Assembly: GCA_937934705.1 (NCBI GenBank)
Contig: CALGYY010000237.1
Location: forward strand, 1-13,825
Source: an uncultured Bacteroidota bacterium
GTDB taxonomy: Bacteria; Bacteroidota; Bacteroidia; Bacteroidales; CAIWKO01
Direction of reading: 5' to 3'
Length of the DNA stretch: 13,825 nt
Positions 7,214 to 13,825 of the stretch are shown here, one piece after another. Below the pieces are notes generated by a model. The model made no database searches. It was given only the letters and a program-made list of their open reading frames with translations, and was not told the origin of the DNA. The position numbers and the translations under genes were made by a program. Within the stretch, counting starts at the first letter, position 1; each line of letters begins with the position of its first letter.

Positions 7214-9859
7214 CTATTCCTTCGGTTTGTATTTGAACCCGATTCCTGAAGAAACCACGGATCCTTCGTCGATCCTGAATTCCTTCACATCATCCAGAGC
7301 AAGGGTTTCCATCATTTCCTTTGTGCGCTGAGCGCTTTCCATACCCGCCATACGCAGTTGCTGGTTGCGTATAGCCTCCTCTGCCACATTACGCACTGTA
7401 CGGGCATTTCCGAAATAACGATCTTTATGGGCATGCATCCACTCAAAATAGGCCTTCAGATGGTCTTCTGCTGCTTTGTCGGGCTTCAGGTTCTCCTTCT
7501 GCAAAAATCCAAGCAGGATCTCGTACAATTCATCAGTCGAAAAATCGTGATACTGGAAGAATTTATCGAAACGGGACTTCAGACCCGGATTCGACTCAAG
7601 AAAATGCTTCATATTGTCGGGATATCCCGCTACGATCACCGCCAACTCGCCCCGCATATCTTCCATATTCTTCAGGATCACCTCAATAGCTTCTTTACCA
7701 AAATCATTGTCTGATCCCTCAGCCAGAGCATAAGCTTCATCTATGAATAAGACACCTCCCTTAGCCTGATCAATCATTTCCTTCGTTTTGATCGCAGTCT
7801 GACCCACATAGCCCGCCACCAGCCGCTCCCGGTCACATTCCACCACATGGCCGCGCTCCAGTAAACCCAGCGACTTGAATATTTTTCCCATAATGCGTGC
7901 TACCGTGGTCTTTCCCGTGCCCGGATTACCGGTGAACACACTGTGCAAGGAGAATTTATTCAGGATGTCCTTTCCTGTCTCCCGGTAATACCTGACGAGC
8001 TTCACCAGGTCGCTCACTTCCTGTTTGATGTTAGCCATTCCTGTGAGGGATCGCAATTCATTCAGGGAAGCCCCCAGCAATTCCTCATCAATCTTCAGAT
8101 CCAGGCGTTTCTTCATCTGACCGGCGACAATCTGCTCCACATCACCGAGTTCTATCGTGCTCAGGGTGTCGGCATCCAACTCAGCAACATTCGCGCTGTT
8201 CATCAGTCGCAGGCCGAGATTCATCTTGCCTTCATCCACCAATGACAAAGCATAGCGGGCATTGCCGAAGGTCCGGTCACGGTTACGGTAAGCCTCGGTC
8301 AGCACCTTCATCATGAATTCACGCGCTGCAGACGAAAGCCTGACATCACGCTTCACTGCAATCAGCTCTGCAATCGCCATCAATTCATCAGGGAGATAAT
8401 CATCGAAATGGAAATAATACGAAAAACGCGATTTCATCCCCGGATTGCTGTCAAGAAAATGCTCCATCTCCTTGGGATATCCGGCTGCCATGATGGCGAT
8501 GTCGCCCGGACCATCCGACATTTCCTTCATCAGAATTTCAATCACCTCCTTGCCAAAATCTTTTTCATCATCTCCCTCCCTGGCCAGGGAGTAAGCTTCG
8601 TCGATAAAAAGAATACCACCACGTGCATCATCAATCAGTTTCTTCACTTTGGGCGCGGTCTGTCCGATGAAGGGCGCAACCATATCTGCCCTGTCGACCT
8701 CAAGAACATGTCCCTTGGACAATAGCCCCATCTTATTATAGATCTTCCCCAGCAGGTTCACCACCGTCGTTTTTCCTGTGCCAGGGTTCCCGGTGAAAAC
8801 GCTGTGCAGAGAGATCCGTTCATTTTCCTTGAAACCCTTTTCTTTCCTGAGCTTCAAAAAATCAATATATTTAATATGCTCTTTGATCTTTTGCTTGACG
8901 CCCGCCAGACCTATCAGTTCATCCAGGTTTTTCATGACATCCTCCAGTGTTTCCTGAGGTGCATCAGGAGAAGTCTGTGTACCTGCTACAGGATTGAATA
9001 CCTGTGTGGTGAACAGTTCAGGACTCCCTTCAACAAACTCATCACCGACCTCAAAGGGCGCCACCGCCACCAGGGTGTCCATAAAAACAACTTCCACTGT
9101 ATACTTATCATCCTTCCAGCCCCCCGGTTTGTTGCTCCCCCATCCTTCAGTGATCTCGATCACTTCATCCTGCTTTCCAGCAGCCATATAGTCGCTGCTC
9201 ACCACAGAGGCCTTTGGCTGGCCGGCATCATCATAAAAATTGATAAATATCTCGTAGTAATACTCCTTCGGCGTTTTGTTCTTCAACTTCAGTTCCACCC
9301 ACACATAAGGCGTTTCATCCCGCTTGAGTTTCTTCATATACCTGCGCTGGTCAGCACCGATACGGTCATACGGCCCCGCATAGATCTTCAGGGATTCTAC
9401 CGCAAAATAGGGATTGTTCTGTGCATTCACGAGACCCACATCCTCAACGTGAAATTTCTGGGTTCCGACAAGCACCCCATCAATATAAGCCTCCCACTGG
9501 TATTCTCCCTTTTTCCAGAAAACTCCGGGCGTGGCATTGCCCCAACCGTCGTGGATAGCCACTATGTTCTCATCGGTCTTGACTGCACGCTTCTGATCGA
9601 GCTTACATAATTCGGTTTTCTGGCCATCTGTCCCCAGCGAGTAAGCCCTTAAACTGATCTCAGCCTCCCATTCTGTCTCATCAAAAAGCTTGTTGTAAAA
9701 ACAGAACTCAGCTGAGAGATAAGTGGTTTCAGCATTATCAAATACCGACCTGTATTTCTTGGATGAATTCTGCATCCACTCATCCGAAGAAAAAACCCTT
9801 AAACTTTTGAATTTGTAATTGTTCGTCGTCTTGTTGGAGTTGTCTTTTTCAGATCCCAT
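7214..9859 (-). CDS. Large AAA+ ATPase with two CbbX/SpoVK-type modules and a duplicated N-terminal beta-rich domain
   Basis: The 881-residue protein has no signal peptide or membrane segment, so it should be cytoplasmic. Two AAA+ modules resemble the CbbX/CfxQ/SpoVK group. In module 1, Walker A is GNPGTGKTT (357-365), Walker B ILFIDEAY (416-423), pore loop PFIGQT (396-401), likely arginine finger R478 and sensor-2-type FGNAR (531-535). In module 2, Walker A is at 644-652, Walker B VLFIDEAY (703-710), pore loop YVGQT (684-688), R763 and FGNAR (816-820). Both sites look competent for ATP binding and hydrolysis. Before them are two copies of a roughly 120-residue domain (about 16-138 and 152-272), each ending in GWG....PG.W...Y..E and a strand with F.V. 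I cannot name this domain. Relatives remodel protein complexes by threading through a hexamer pore; here the target is unknown. No Rubisco genes are nearby, so CbbX function is not implied. Confidence 0.9.
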   Translation of the reverse strand: MGSEKDNSNKTTNNYKFKSLRVFSSDEWMQNSSKKYRSVFDNAETTYLSAEFCFYNKLFDETEWEAEISLRAYSLGTDGQKTELCKLDQKRAVKTDENIVAIHDGWGNATPGVFWKKGEYQWEAYIDGVLVGTQKFHVEDVGLVNAQNNPYFAVESLKIYAGPYDRIGADQRRYMKKLKRDETPYVWVELKLKNKTPKEYYYEIFINFYDDAGQPKASVVSSDYMAAGKQDEVIEITEGWGSNKPGGWKDDKYTVEVVFMDTLVAVAPFEVGDEFVEGSPELFTTQVFNPVAGTQTSPDAPQETLEDVMKNLDELIGLAGVKQKIKEHIKYIDFLKLRKEKGFKENERISLHSVFTGNPGTGKTTVVNLLGKIYNKMGLLSKGHVLEVDRADMVAPFIGQTAPKVKKLIDDARGGILFIDEAYSLAREGDDEKDFGKEVIEILMKEMSDGPGDIAIMAAGYPKEMEHFLDSNPGMKSRFSYYFHFDDYLPDELMAIAELIAVKRDVRLSSAAREFMMKVLTEAYRNRDRTFGNARYALSLVDEGKMNLGLRLMNSANVAELDADTLSTIELGDVEQIVAGQMKKRLDLKIDEELLGASLNELRSLTGMANIKQEVSDLVKLVRYYRETGKDILNKFSLHSVFTGNPGTGKTTVARIMGKIFKSLGLLERGHVVECDRERLVAGYVGQTAIKTKEMIDQAKGGVLFIDEAYALAEGSDNDFGKEAIEVILKNMEDMRGELAVIVAGYPDNMKHFLESNPGLKSRFDKFFQYHDFSTDELYEILLGFLQKENLKPDKAAEDHLKAYFEWMHAHKDRYFGNARTVRNVAEEAIRNQQLRMAGMESAQRTKEMMETLALDDVKEFRIDEGSVVSSGIGFKYKPKE

Positions 9860-9931
9860 AAAGATATTTCAGATTTAATCAATACTCGGTAAACATCCTT
9901 GATAAGTTTTGTAAAAATAAAGTATATTTTT

Positions 9932-9983
9932 CAAAACGAAAACGAAAATCCTCGGTATGCAAAAATGTCATTCAAACGAAAAG
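9932..9983. repeat. ACGAAAA repeats in the gap upstream of the AAA+ gene
   Basis: The 134-base gap upstream of the AAA+ gene (9860-9993) is AT-rich. It contains three ACGAAAA copies: two in tandem within 9936-9948 and a third at 9977-9983. On the minus strand these read TTTTCGT, upstream of the AAA+ start. I see no exact TAnnTTTG box; TATTTTTA (9919-9912, minus) is the nearest match. The repeats could be a protein-binding or UP-like element, or simple compositional noise. No terminator for the upstream gene ending at 9994 is visible here. Confidence 0.25.
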
Positions 9984-9993
9984 AAGCGTCTGA

Positions 9994-11124
9994 TTATCTG
10001 ACAATAATCCGGACCCATGACGGCAAGGGGTCATGTCCTCCCGACACTTTAAGCGTATAAATGCCTGCAGAAAGAGAAGCTGTTTCTATCATCAGGCAGG
10101 AGCCTGGATCATCACATCTGAACTGGTGGCAACTTAACAGACGCCCGTCCGCATCCATCAGGTCAATCCGGAGCAGGTCCTGATGAGCGCTGATGAACGC
10201 CACACAGAAGTGATCCGTGCATGGGTTCGGATAACAGTTGATACCTGGTGCTGTGAATTCATCCCATTCATCACCGCTCAGCCAGGGAGATACATCAATC
10301 CGGAAAAGCCTGGCCGGCAAAGCAGTTTCACTGTCCTCCGAAATATAAACCGTTGAGTCATCCCTGAAAACCACACCCTCTTTCTGCGAGGTTTCCATGC
10401 TCAGGTGAAGGGCAGAGCCACCGAAGAAATCCGCCTGGCTGAATTGACCGAATAACCACACCCAGGACTCTGACAACAGCAGAAGATGTTGCCCTGAAGG
10501 GCTGATCGCCGCTCCCGTTACCCAATGCTGGGTATTAAAACTGTCGATCAGCTCAGCCGTATAATTCCCGGGCTGATCGGGCAATCGGTATACCCGGCTC
10601 CAGGTCGAGATACCACGATTCTTGGAGAAGAGGTAAAGTGAATCTGCGTAGTGTACCATGGCTTCGCAGTCGAAATTCATCATGGAGGAGGAAGGAGGAA
10701 ACTCCGTTTGATCGGGATAATGAAAACGGATGGCGCCAGGGATCACGCTGTCGCTTCCATACGTATCCGGATCCGGAATCTTGTAAATGACAAGGTCGGT
10801 GCGCAGATTCAGGTTGTTGCCAAAATCACCCACATACATATTTCCAGAAGCGTCGCGGGTCAGATCTTCAAAGTCTATGGCCGTAACTCCTGTCAGGTTC
10901 AGTCGTCTCAGGAGGTTTCCTGCCGTATCCGCCAGAAAAAGACAGGCCTCCCCGCCGCTGTCGTTGTGGGTCCACAGCTTTCCTCCCGTTCCGGTCTCAA
11001 GTCCGGAGGACTCTTTCACGGTATCGGGCAGTTCACACACCCAATGCAAAGTAAGATCCTGGGCTGTTAACCCTTGCAGGAAAACCATCTGTAAAATAAG
11101 TGAAATAAGTATACTATTTTTCAT
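9994..11124 (-). CDS. Secreted propeller-like protein with a cysteine-rich T9SS type A sorting domain
   Basis: The 376-residue protein has a signal peptide (MKNSILISLILQMVFLQGLTAQ). Residues about 25-290 show repeated strand patterns with short polar turns (GKLWTHNDSGG, GNMYVGDFGNN, DSLYLFSKNRG, STVYISEDSET), which suggests a beta-propeller; phytase-like or SdiA-regulated-like propellers are possible relatives, but I cannot assign an activity. The last 80 residues (297-376) form a T9SS sorting domain: CYPNPC at the start, then LMDADGRLL, LSAGIYTLKV and VRIIVR. This domain carries six cysteines (297, 302, 307, 332, 337, 343), unusual for the family. The start overlaps the stop of the upstream CotH gene by one base (TAATG on the minus strand), indicating translational coupling and a shared message. 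The product is expected on the cell surface or secreted. Confidence 0.85.
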   Translation of the reverse strand: MKNSILISLILQMVFLQGLTAQDLTLHWVCELPDTVKESSGLETGTGGKLWTHNDSGGEACLFLADTAGNLLRRLNLTGVTAIDFEDLTRDASGNMYVGDFGNNLNLRTDLVIYKIPDPDTYGSDSVIPGAIRFHYPDQTEFPPSSSMMNFDCEAMVHYADSLYLFSKNRGISTWSRVYRLPDQPGNYTAELIDSFNTQHWVTGAAISPSGQHLLLLSESWVWLFGQFSQADFFGGSALHLSMETSQKEGVVFRDDSTVYISEDSETALPARLFRIDVSPWLSGDEWDEFTAPGINCYPNPCTDHFCVAFISAHQDLLRIDLMDADGRLLSCHQFRCDDPGSCLMIETASLSAGIYTLKVSGGHDPLPSWVRIIVR

Positions 11125-13598
11125 TACCTGATGAGCTGGATGGCTGATGATGTTACAAATTTCTCAGAACGCAAAATCAGAAAATACAAACCCGCGGCGT
11201 ATTCTGACAGATCAATGCTGAACCTCAGCAAGTCAGCTTTCCCGTAAAGGGAACCACTGCTCATCAACACCCTTCCATACGGGTCAGTAAGCTGCAAAGA
11301 AACTTCGCTGTCTTCTTCAAGTTCATAAGCCACTACCGCGGGTCCCGTCAGGGGATTCGGATAAACCAGCAGCTTGTTCTGCTGATCTTCAGGCAGGAAT
11401 ACGGCCAGGCAGCTCACGCAATCTGCAGGATCACGGATCATCTCCGGATCCCTGGCGATGATCTCACCAGAGCTGCTCTCCCAGTGTGAAAACACAAAGC
11501 CATTCTCAGGAATTGCCTTCAGGCTGATGGCGTGACCGCTGAAATAAGTTCCCGACCAGGGAAAAGGCCCGGGTCTGACAGAATTCAAAGCAATACTGCC
11601 CCCGGCCGTAGGCCACACATCAAGCGTGATCACACTGCGTCCCCCGAGCAGAAATACCTCCTGCAGATGCTGCAATGCAAGCGCAGGACGACTATCCACA
11701 TAAGGAAAAACCACACTGTCAATTTCATAGTACCAACCTTCTATAGTGTTACCCCATTTCTCAAACTGGTGAACGATCTCAGGCCGCAGCATCTCCATCA
11801 CTTCCGTCAGTTCATGACGCACGTTCGCAGAGGTAAAGAGTGTATTCACAAGGTCCGCATAGCGATTGATGAAATCATGCCTGAATGACGAATCTGCCAG
11901 CAGACTCCTGAAAATCTGCACATGCCGGTTGGAATCCCCATACGGACCCAGGATCCGGTCCATCGTATTGAGTTCAGCAGGCGCCCACCCGTTGTTCCCC
12001 AGAGAGATATCCAGATCAATGGTGATATAGCGCCAGCGAGCGCCCTCCTTCCGTTCACGCCAGAATTTCATATTGTTATAAGGCCAGTCGGTATTCGACC
12101 AGTAGGTCTCACAGATATAGTAATCAGTAAAGTTATTCATATCTATCATGCGTCCCGCTGAATCAAAGTTCTCCCTGATGCTCATATCATGCGTTGTCAC
12201 ATACTGATGCATCCGGTTAAATTCAGTGAAATCCCCCTGTATAACCGTGGAATCCTCTTCCAGGATATCCAGGTTTTCCTTATCCGCTTTGTGATTCTCC
12301 TCAAGGTAGTGCTTACTGACTTTCTCCCGCAGGTTCAGCACACCCCAGTATTGTCCGTTCAGGAAAACGTTCACGGGACGGTATGCCAGCACGTCATTGC
12401 GGGTCTCATTCAGCATCAGGCGGTGCAGGAACCCGTCACGGAAGTGGGTTTTATTCCAGTCCCCGCTGGAATTCCGGAGAACGAGCACCTTGAAATCATC
12501 ATTCCTGCGCTCCGGGAAGAATCGGTAGCGGAATGATGATGCCCCGTAGCGGTCACGCGCTGTAAGCCTGAAGGCTTTCTGCGGGCGCGTCCTGGAAACA
12601 GAGCCGCCATTGATCGATAATCCCGCATCCTGCTCAAAGACCAGTTTTCGGACATTTCCAAAAAATTCTATATGTGCCGGAAATTCCCAATCCTGCCAGA
12701 AATTGGCACCATGATAGGGATAAATGCTGTCCGCTCCCGGACCCAGCTCATACATACCGGAGTCTGAACTCCACAGATAATACGGATCAATACTGATACT
12801 GAATACCGGAAGTGAAGAAGGAAATCCAATGATGTATGTATTCGTCAGAACCTCCGTCGGTAAAAGGTTTCCCGTCGTAAAAGCTTTGGCCCTTATCACC
12901 AGGGAAGTATCCAGGGTGAACGGTGCAGCGTATATGGCAGAAGATTCCGAAGGTTCACTGCCATCGAGGGTGTACCTGATCACAGCGTCAGGAGTTGCAC
13001 AACTGAGCATCAGTTTCCGTCCCGCATCATAAAAATCCCCGTCCGGATCCGCTTCAACCGGCTCTGCGTACGCAGTAAATGCGACACTGCCTAGGTTTGA
13101 CATTGAAGGTGTTGGCAGGGCAAAAACATACTGCCCGCTTGCCCCGTCCGGTGAGCGGCCTCGGGAATGATTGAAATGAAGTTCTCTGATTTCAAAAAGA
13201 TCCGAAAGCGAACCATCGGGCCTGTAAAGACTGAGCCTTTCGTAATCTTTCGAGAGGCTGAAACTGGTGTGCAGGGTGTCGCCTTTCCGGTCTTTCCCCG
13301 ATGCAAAAACGACAAGCATTGCACCTGAAGGCAGGTTCCTGGCCGGAAATATCCAGCGGACGCCACTCCTGTCTGCAAGTGCAAAGCCCTCCAGTGATAC
13401 CGCATCAGCCGAAGCATTATACAACTCAATCCAGTCGGGATAATCCCCGTTCTCATCGGACAGGGTATTCCCGTTGTGCGTACAAACCTCATTAATGATA
13501 ACCTGCGGAATAGCATGAAGTGCATATATCAGGAGCAGACAGGTCAGAAGAGATCTGAGAGCCGGAAAAATTGTCCTATAAACTGGCCTGTGGTTCAC
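11124..13598 (-). CDS. T9SS-exported CotH-kinase protein with lamin-tail, chitobiase-like and repeat domains
   Basis: The 824-residue protein begins at a GTG. No ATG lies in frame before the signal peptide (RSLLTCLLLIYALHA), and the next internal methionine is far inside, at residue 94. Domains in order: a lamin-tail domain (about 33-140, VIINEV then DWIELYN and GFALAD); a chitobiase C-terminal-like domain (about 183-255, IRYTLDGSEP); a CotH kinase-like domain (about 305-600) with RPQKAFRLTAR, VLRNSSGDWNKTHFRDGF, VNVFLNGQYWGVLNLREKV and YITIDLDISLG; a bacterial repeat domain (about 655-735, FSHWESSSGE); and a T9SS sorting domain (743-824, VYPNPLTG to GLYFLIL). CotH proteins are atypical kinases first known from spore coats; this exported version has no link to sporulation. 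Its substrate is unknown. It is followed, with a one-base overlap, by the propeller-like gene. Confidence 0.9.
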   Translation of the reverse strand: MNHRPVYRTIFPALRSLLTCLLLIYALHAIPQVIINEVCTHNGNTLSDENGDYPDWIELYNASADAVSLEGFALADRSGVRWIFPARNLPSGAMLVVFASGKDRKGDTLHTSFSLSKDYERLSLYRPDGSLSDLFEIRELHFNHSRGRSPDGASGQYVFALPTPSMSNLGSVAFTAYAEPVEADPDGDFYDAGRKLMLSCATPDAVIRYTLDGSEPSESSAIYAAPFTLDTSLVIRAKAFTTGNLLPTEVLTNTYIIGFPSSLPVFSISIDPYYLWSSDSGMYELGPGADSIYPYHGANFWQDWEFPAHIEFFGNVRKLVFEQDAGLSINGGSVSRTRPQKAFRLTARDRYGASSFRYRFFPERRNDDFKVLVLRNSSGDWNKTHFRDGFLHRLMLNETRNDVLAYRPVNVFLNGQYWGVLNLREKVSKHYLEENHKADKENLDILEEDSTVIQGDFTEFNRMHQYVTTHDMSIRENFDSAGRMIDMNNFTDYYICETYWSNTDWPYNNMKFWRERKEGARWRYITIDLDISLGNNGWAPAELNTMDRILGPYGDSNRHVQIFRSLLADSSFRHDFINRYADLVNTLFTSANVRHELTEVMEMLRPEIVHQFEKWGNTIEGWYYEIDSVVFPYVDSRPALALQHLQEVFLLGGRSVITLDVWPTAGGSIALNSVRPGPFPWSGTYFSGHAISLKAIPENGFVFSHWESSSGEIIARDPEMIRDPADCVSCLAVFLPEDQQNKLLVYPNPLTGPAVVAYELEEDSEVSLQLTDPYGRVLMSSGSLYGKADLLRFSIDLSEYAAGLYFLILRSEKFVTSSAIQLIR

Positions 13599-13616
13599 AG
13601 GAGGATGATTGTTTAA

Positions 13617-13663
13617 GCTGCAACGGAATAAGAAGACAATTGAGTCGTGCAGAAAATTGCAGC
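13617..13663. repeat. Inverted repeat upstream of the CotH gene
   Basis: GCTGCAA (13617-13623) and TTGCAGC (13657-13663) form a perfect 7-bp inverted repeat with a 33-base spacer. It fills most of the 68-base gap between the NmrA-like gene and the CotH gene. It could be an operator or a weak hairpin; there is no T tract, so it is not an intrinsic terminator. Chance is possible. Confidence 0.2.
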
Positions 13664-13666
13664 ATT

Positions 13667-13825
13667 TTATTTCAGCATCGATTTCCTGACCGACCGCACC
13701 ATAAACGAGGGCATCATTCCTTTCTTATACAGGCTCAGATTGTCACGGATGAAATCCTCCACACTCATGGGTTCTCTGCCCGTAAGCTGCCTGTATGTAT
13801 CACTCACCACATCTGCACCGCCCTG
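13667..13825 (-). CDS. NmrA-like NAD(P)-binding family protein, C-terminal end only
   Basis: The frame is open from the right edge and ends at a TAA (13669-13667), giving 52 residues. The segment DVVSDTYRQLTGREPMSVEDF followed by IRDN resembles the C-terminal end of NmrA-like atypical short-chain dehydrogenases, where a helix pair with 'LTGR.P.S..DF' closes the substrate side of the Rossmann fold. The tail is basic (VRSVRKSMLK). The nucleotide-binding glycine motif would lie outside the window and cannot be checked. It runs in the same direction as the CotH gene, 68 bases upstream of it, with no terminator between them, so read-through is possible. Confidence 0.6.
   Translation of the reverse strand, partial: QGGADVVSDTYRQLTGREPMSVEDFIRDNLSLYKKGMMPSFMVRSVRKSMLK

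Noticed and set aside
8804..9610. Long plus-strand reading frame opposite the AAA+ gene
   Set aside because: It lies wholly inside a strongly supported gene with clear domains on the minus strand. Its translation shows no motif and has a His/Leu/Ile-rich composition typical of antisense frames.
7214..9859. Naming the AAA+ gene cbbX or spoVK
   Set aside because: The modules resemble that group, but the architecture is doubled, there is an extra N-terminal pair, and no Rubisco or sporulation genes are nearby.
11124..13598. CotH domain as evidence of sporulation
   Set aside because: The protein has a signal peptide and a T9SS sorting domain, and CotH-type domains are widespread in non-spore-formers.
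13617..13663. Inverted repeat as a terminator of the NmrA-like gene
   Set aside because: The loop is 33 bases, the stem only 7, and no T run follows on the minus strand.
1..13825. Mobile element, CRISPR, tRNA or phage content
   Set aside because: No transposase, integrase, regular spaced repeats, cloverleaf sequence or phage structural gene was seen on either strand.

Overview
The window reads as chromosomal DNA from a member of the Bacteroidota. Three secreted proteins carry type IX secretion system (T9SS) C-terminal sorting domains: one of the gliding-motility (type B) kind and two of the 'YPNP ... G.Y.l.v' (type A) kind. Start sites lack clear Shine-Dalgarno sequences, and TAnnTTTG-like promoter boxes lie upstream of several genes. 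Base composition looks close to balanced, so this is not an AT-rich flavobacterium. A finer placement (for example Bacteroidales from sediment or an anaerobic habitat) would be a guess. I see no tRNA, rRNA, CRISPR array, insertion sequence or phage gene. Coding density is very high, and no gap between genes exceeds about 135 bases.

Layout, left to right. (1) The 3' part of a large surface protein with Ig-like and PKD domains and a type B sorting domain, closed by a strong intrinsic terminator. (2) An unrecognised secreted or membrane protein. (3) A leftward pair, recR then a TerC-family membrane protein, whose last stop codon abuts the stop of gene 2. (4) A rightward pair, a sodium:solute symporter (SSF) followed with no gap by an AlbA_2/winged-helix protein. 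(5) A periplasmic protein made of two thioredoxin-like domains, the second lacking the resolving cysteine. (6) A large leftward AAA+ ATPase with two CbbX/SpoVK-type modules behind two copies of an unrecognised beta-rich domain. (7) A leftward, translationally coupled pair of T9SS cargo proteins: a multidomain CotH-kinase protein and a small propeller-like protein with an unusually cysteine-rich sorting domain. (8) The 3' end of an NmrA-like NAD(P)-binding protein.

How the genes may work together. Most of the window is ordinary housekeeping and cell-surface content. Four parts are less ordinary: the doubly duplicated AAA+ protein, the symporter/AlbA_2 pair joined at TAG|ATG, the CotH/propeller pair joined at TAATG, and the tandem thioredoxin protein with one altered active site. 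I found no clear multi-gene defence or biosynthetic system. The AAA+ protein with its duplicated N-terminal domain is the best candidate for undescribed biology.
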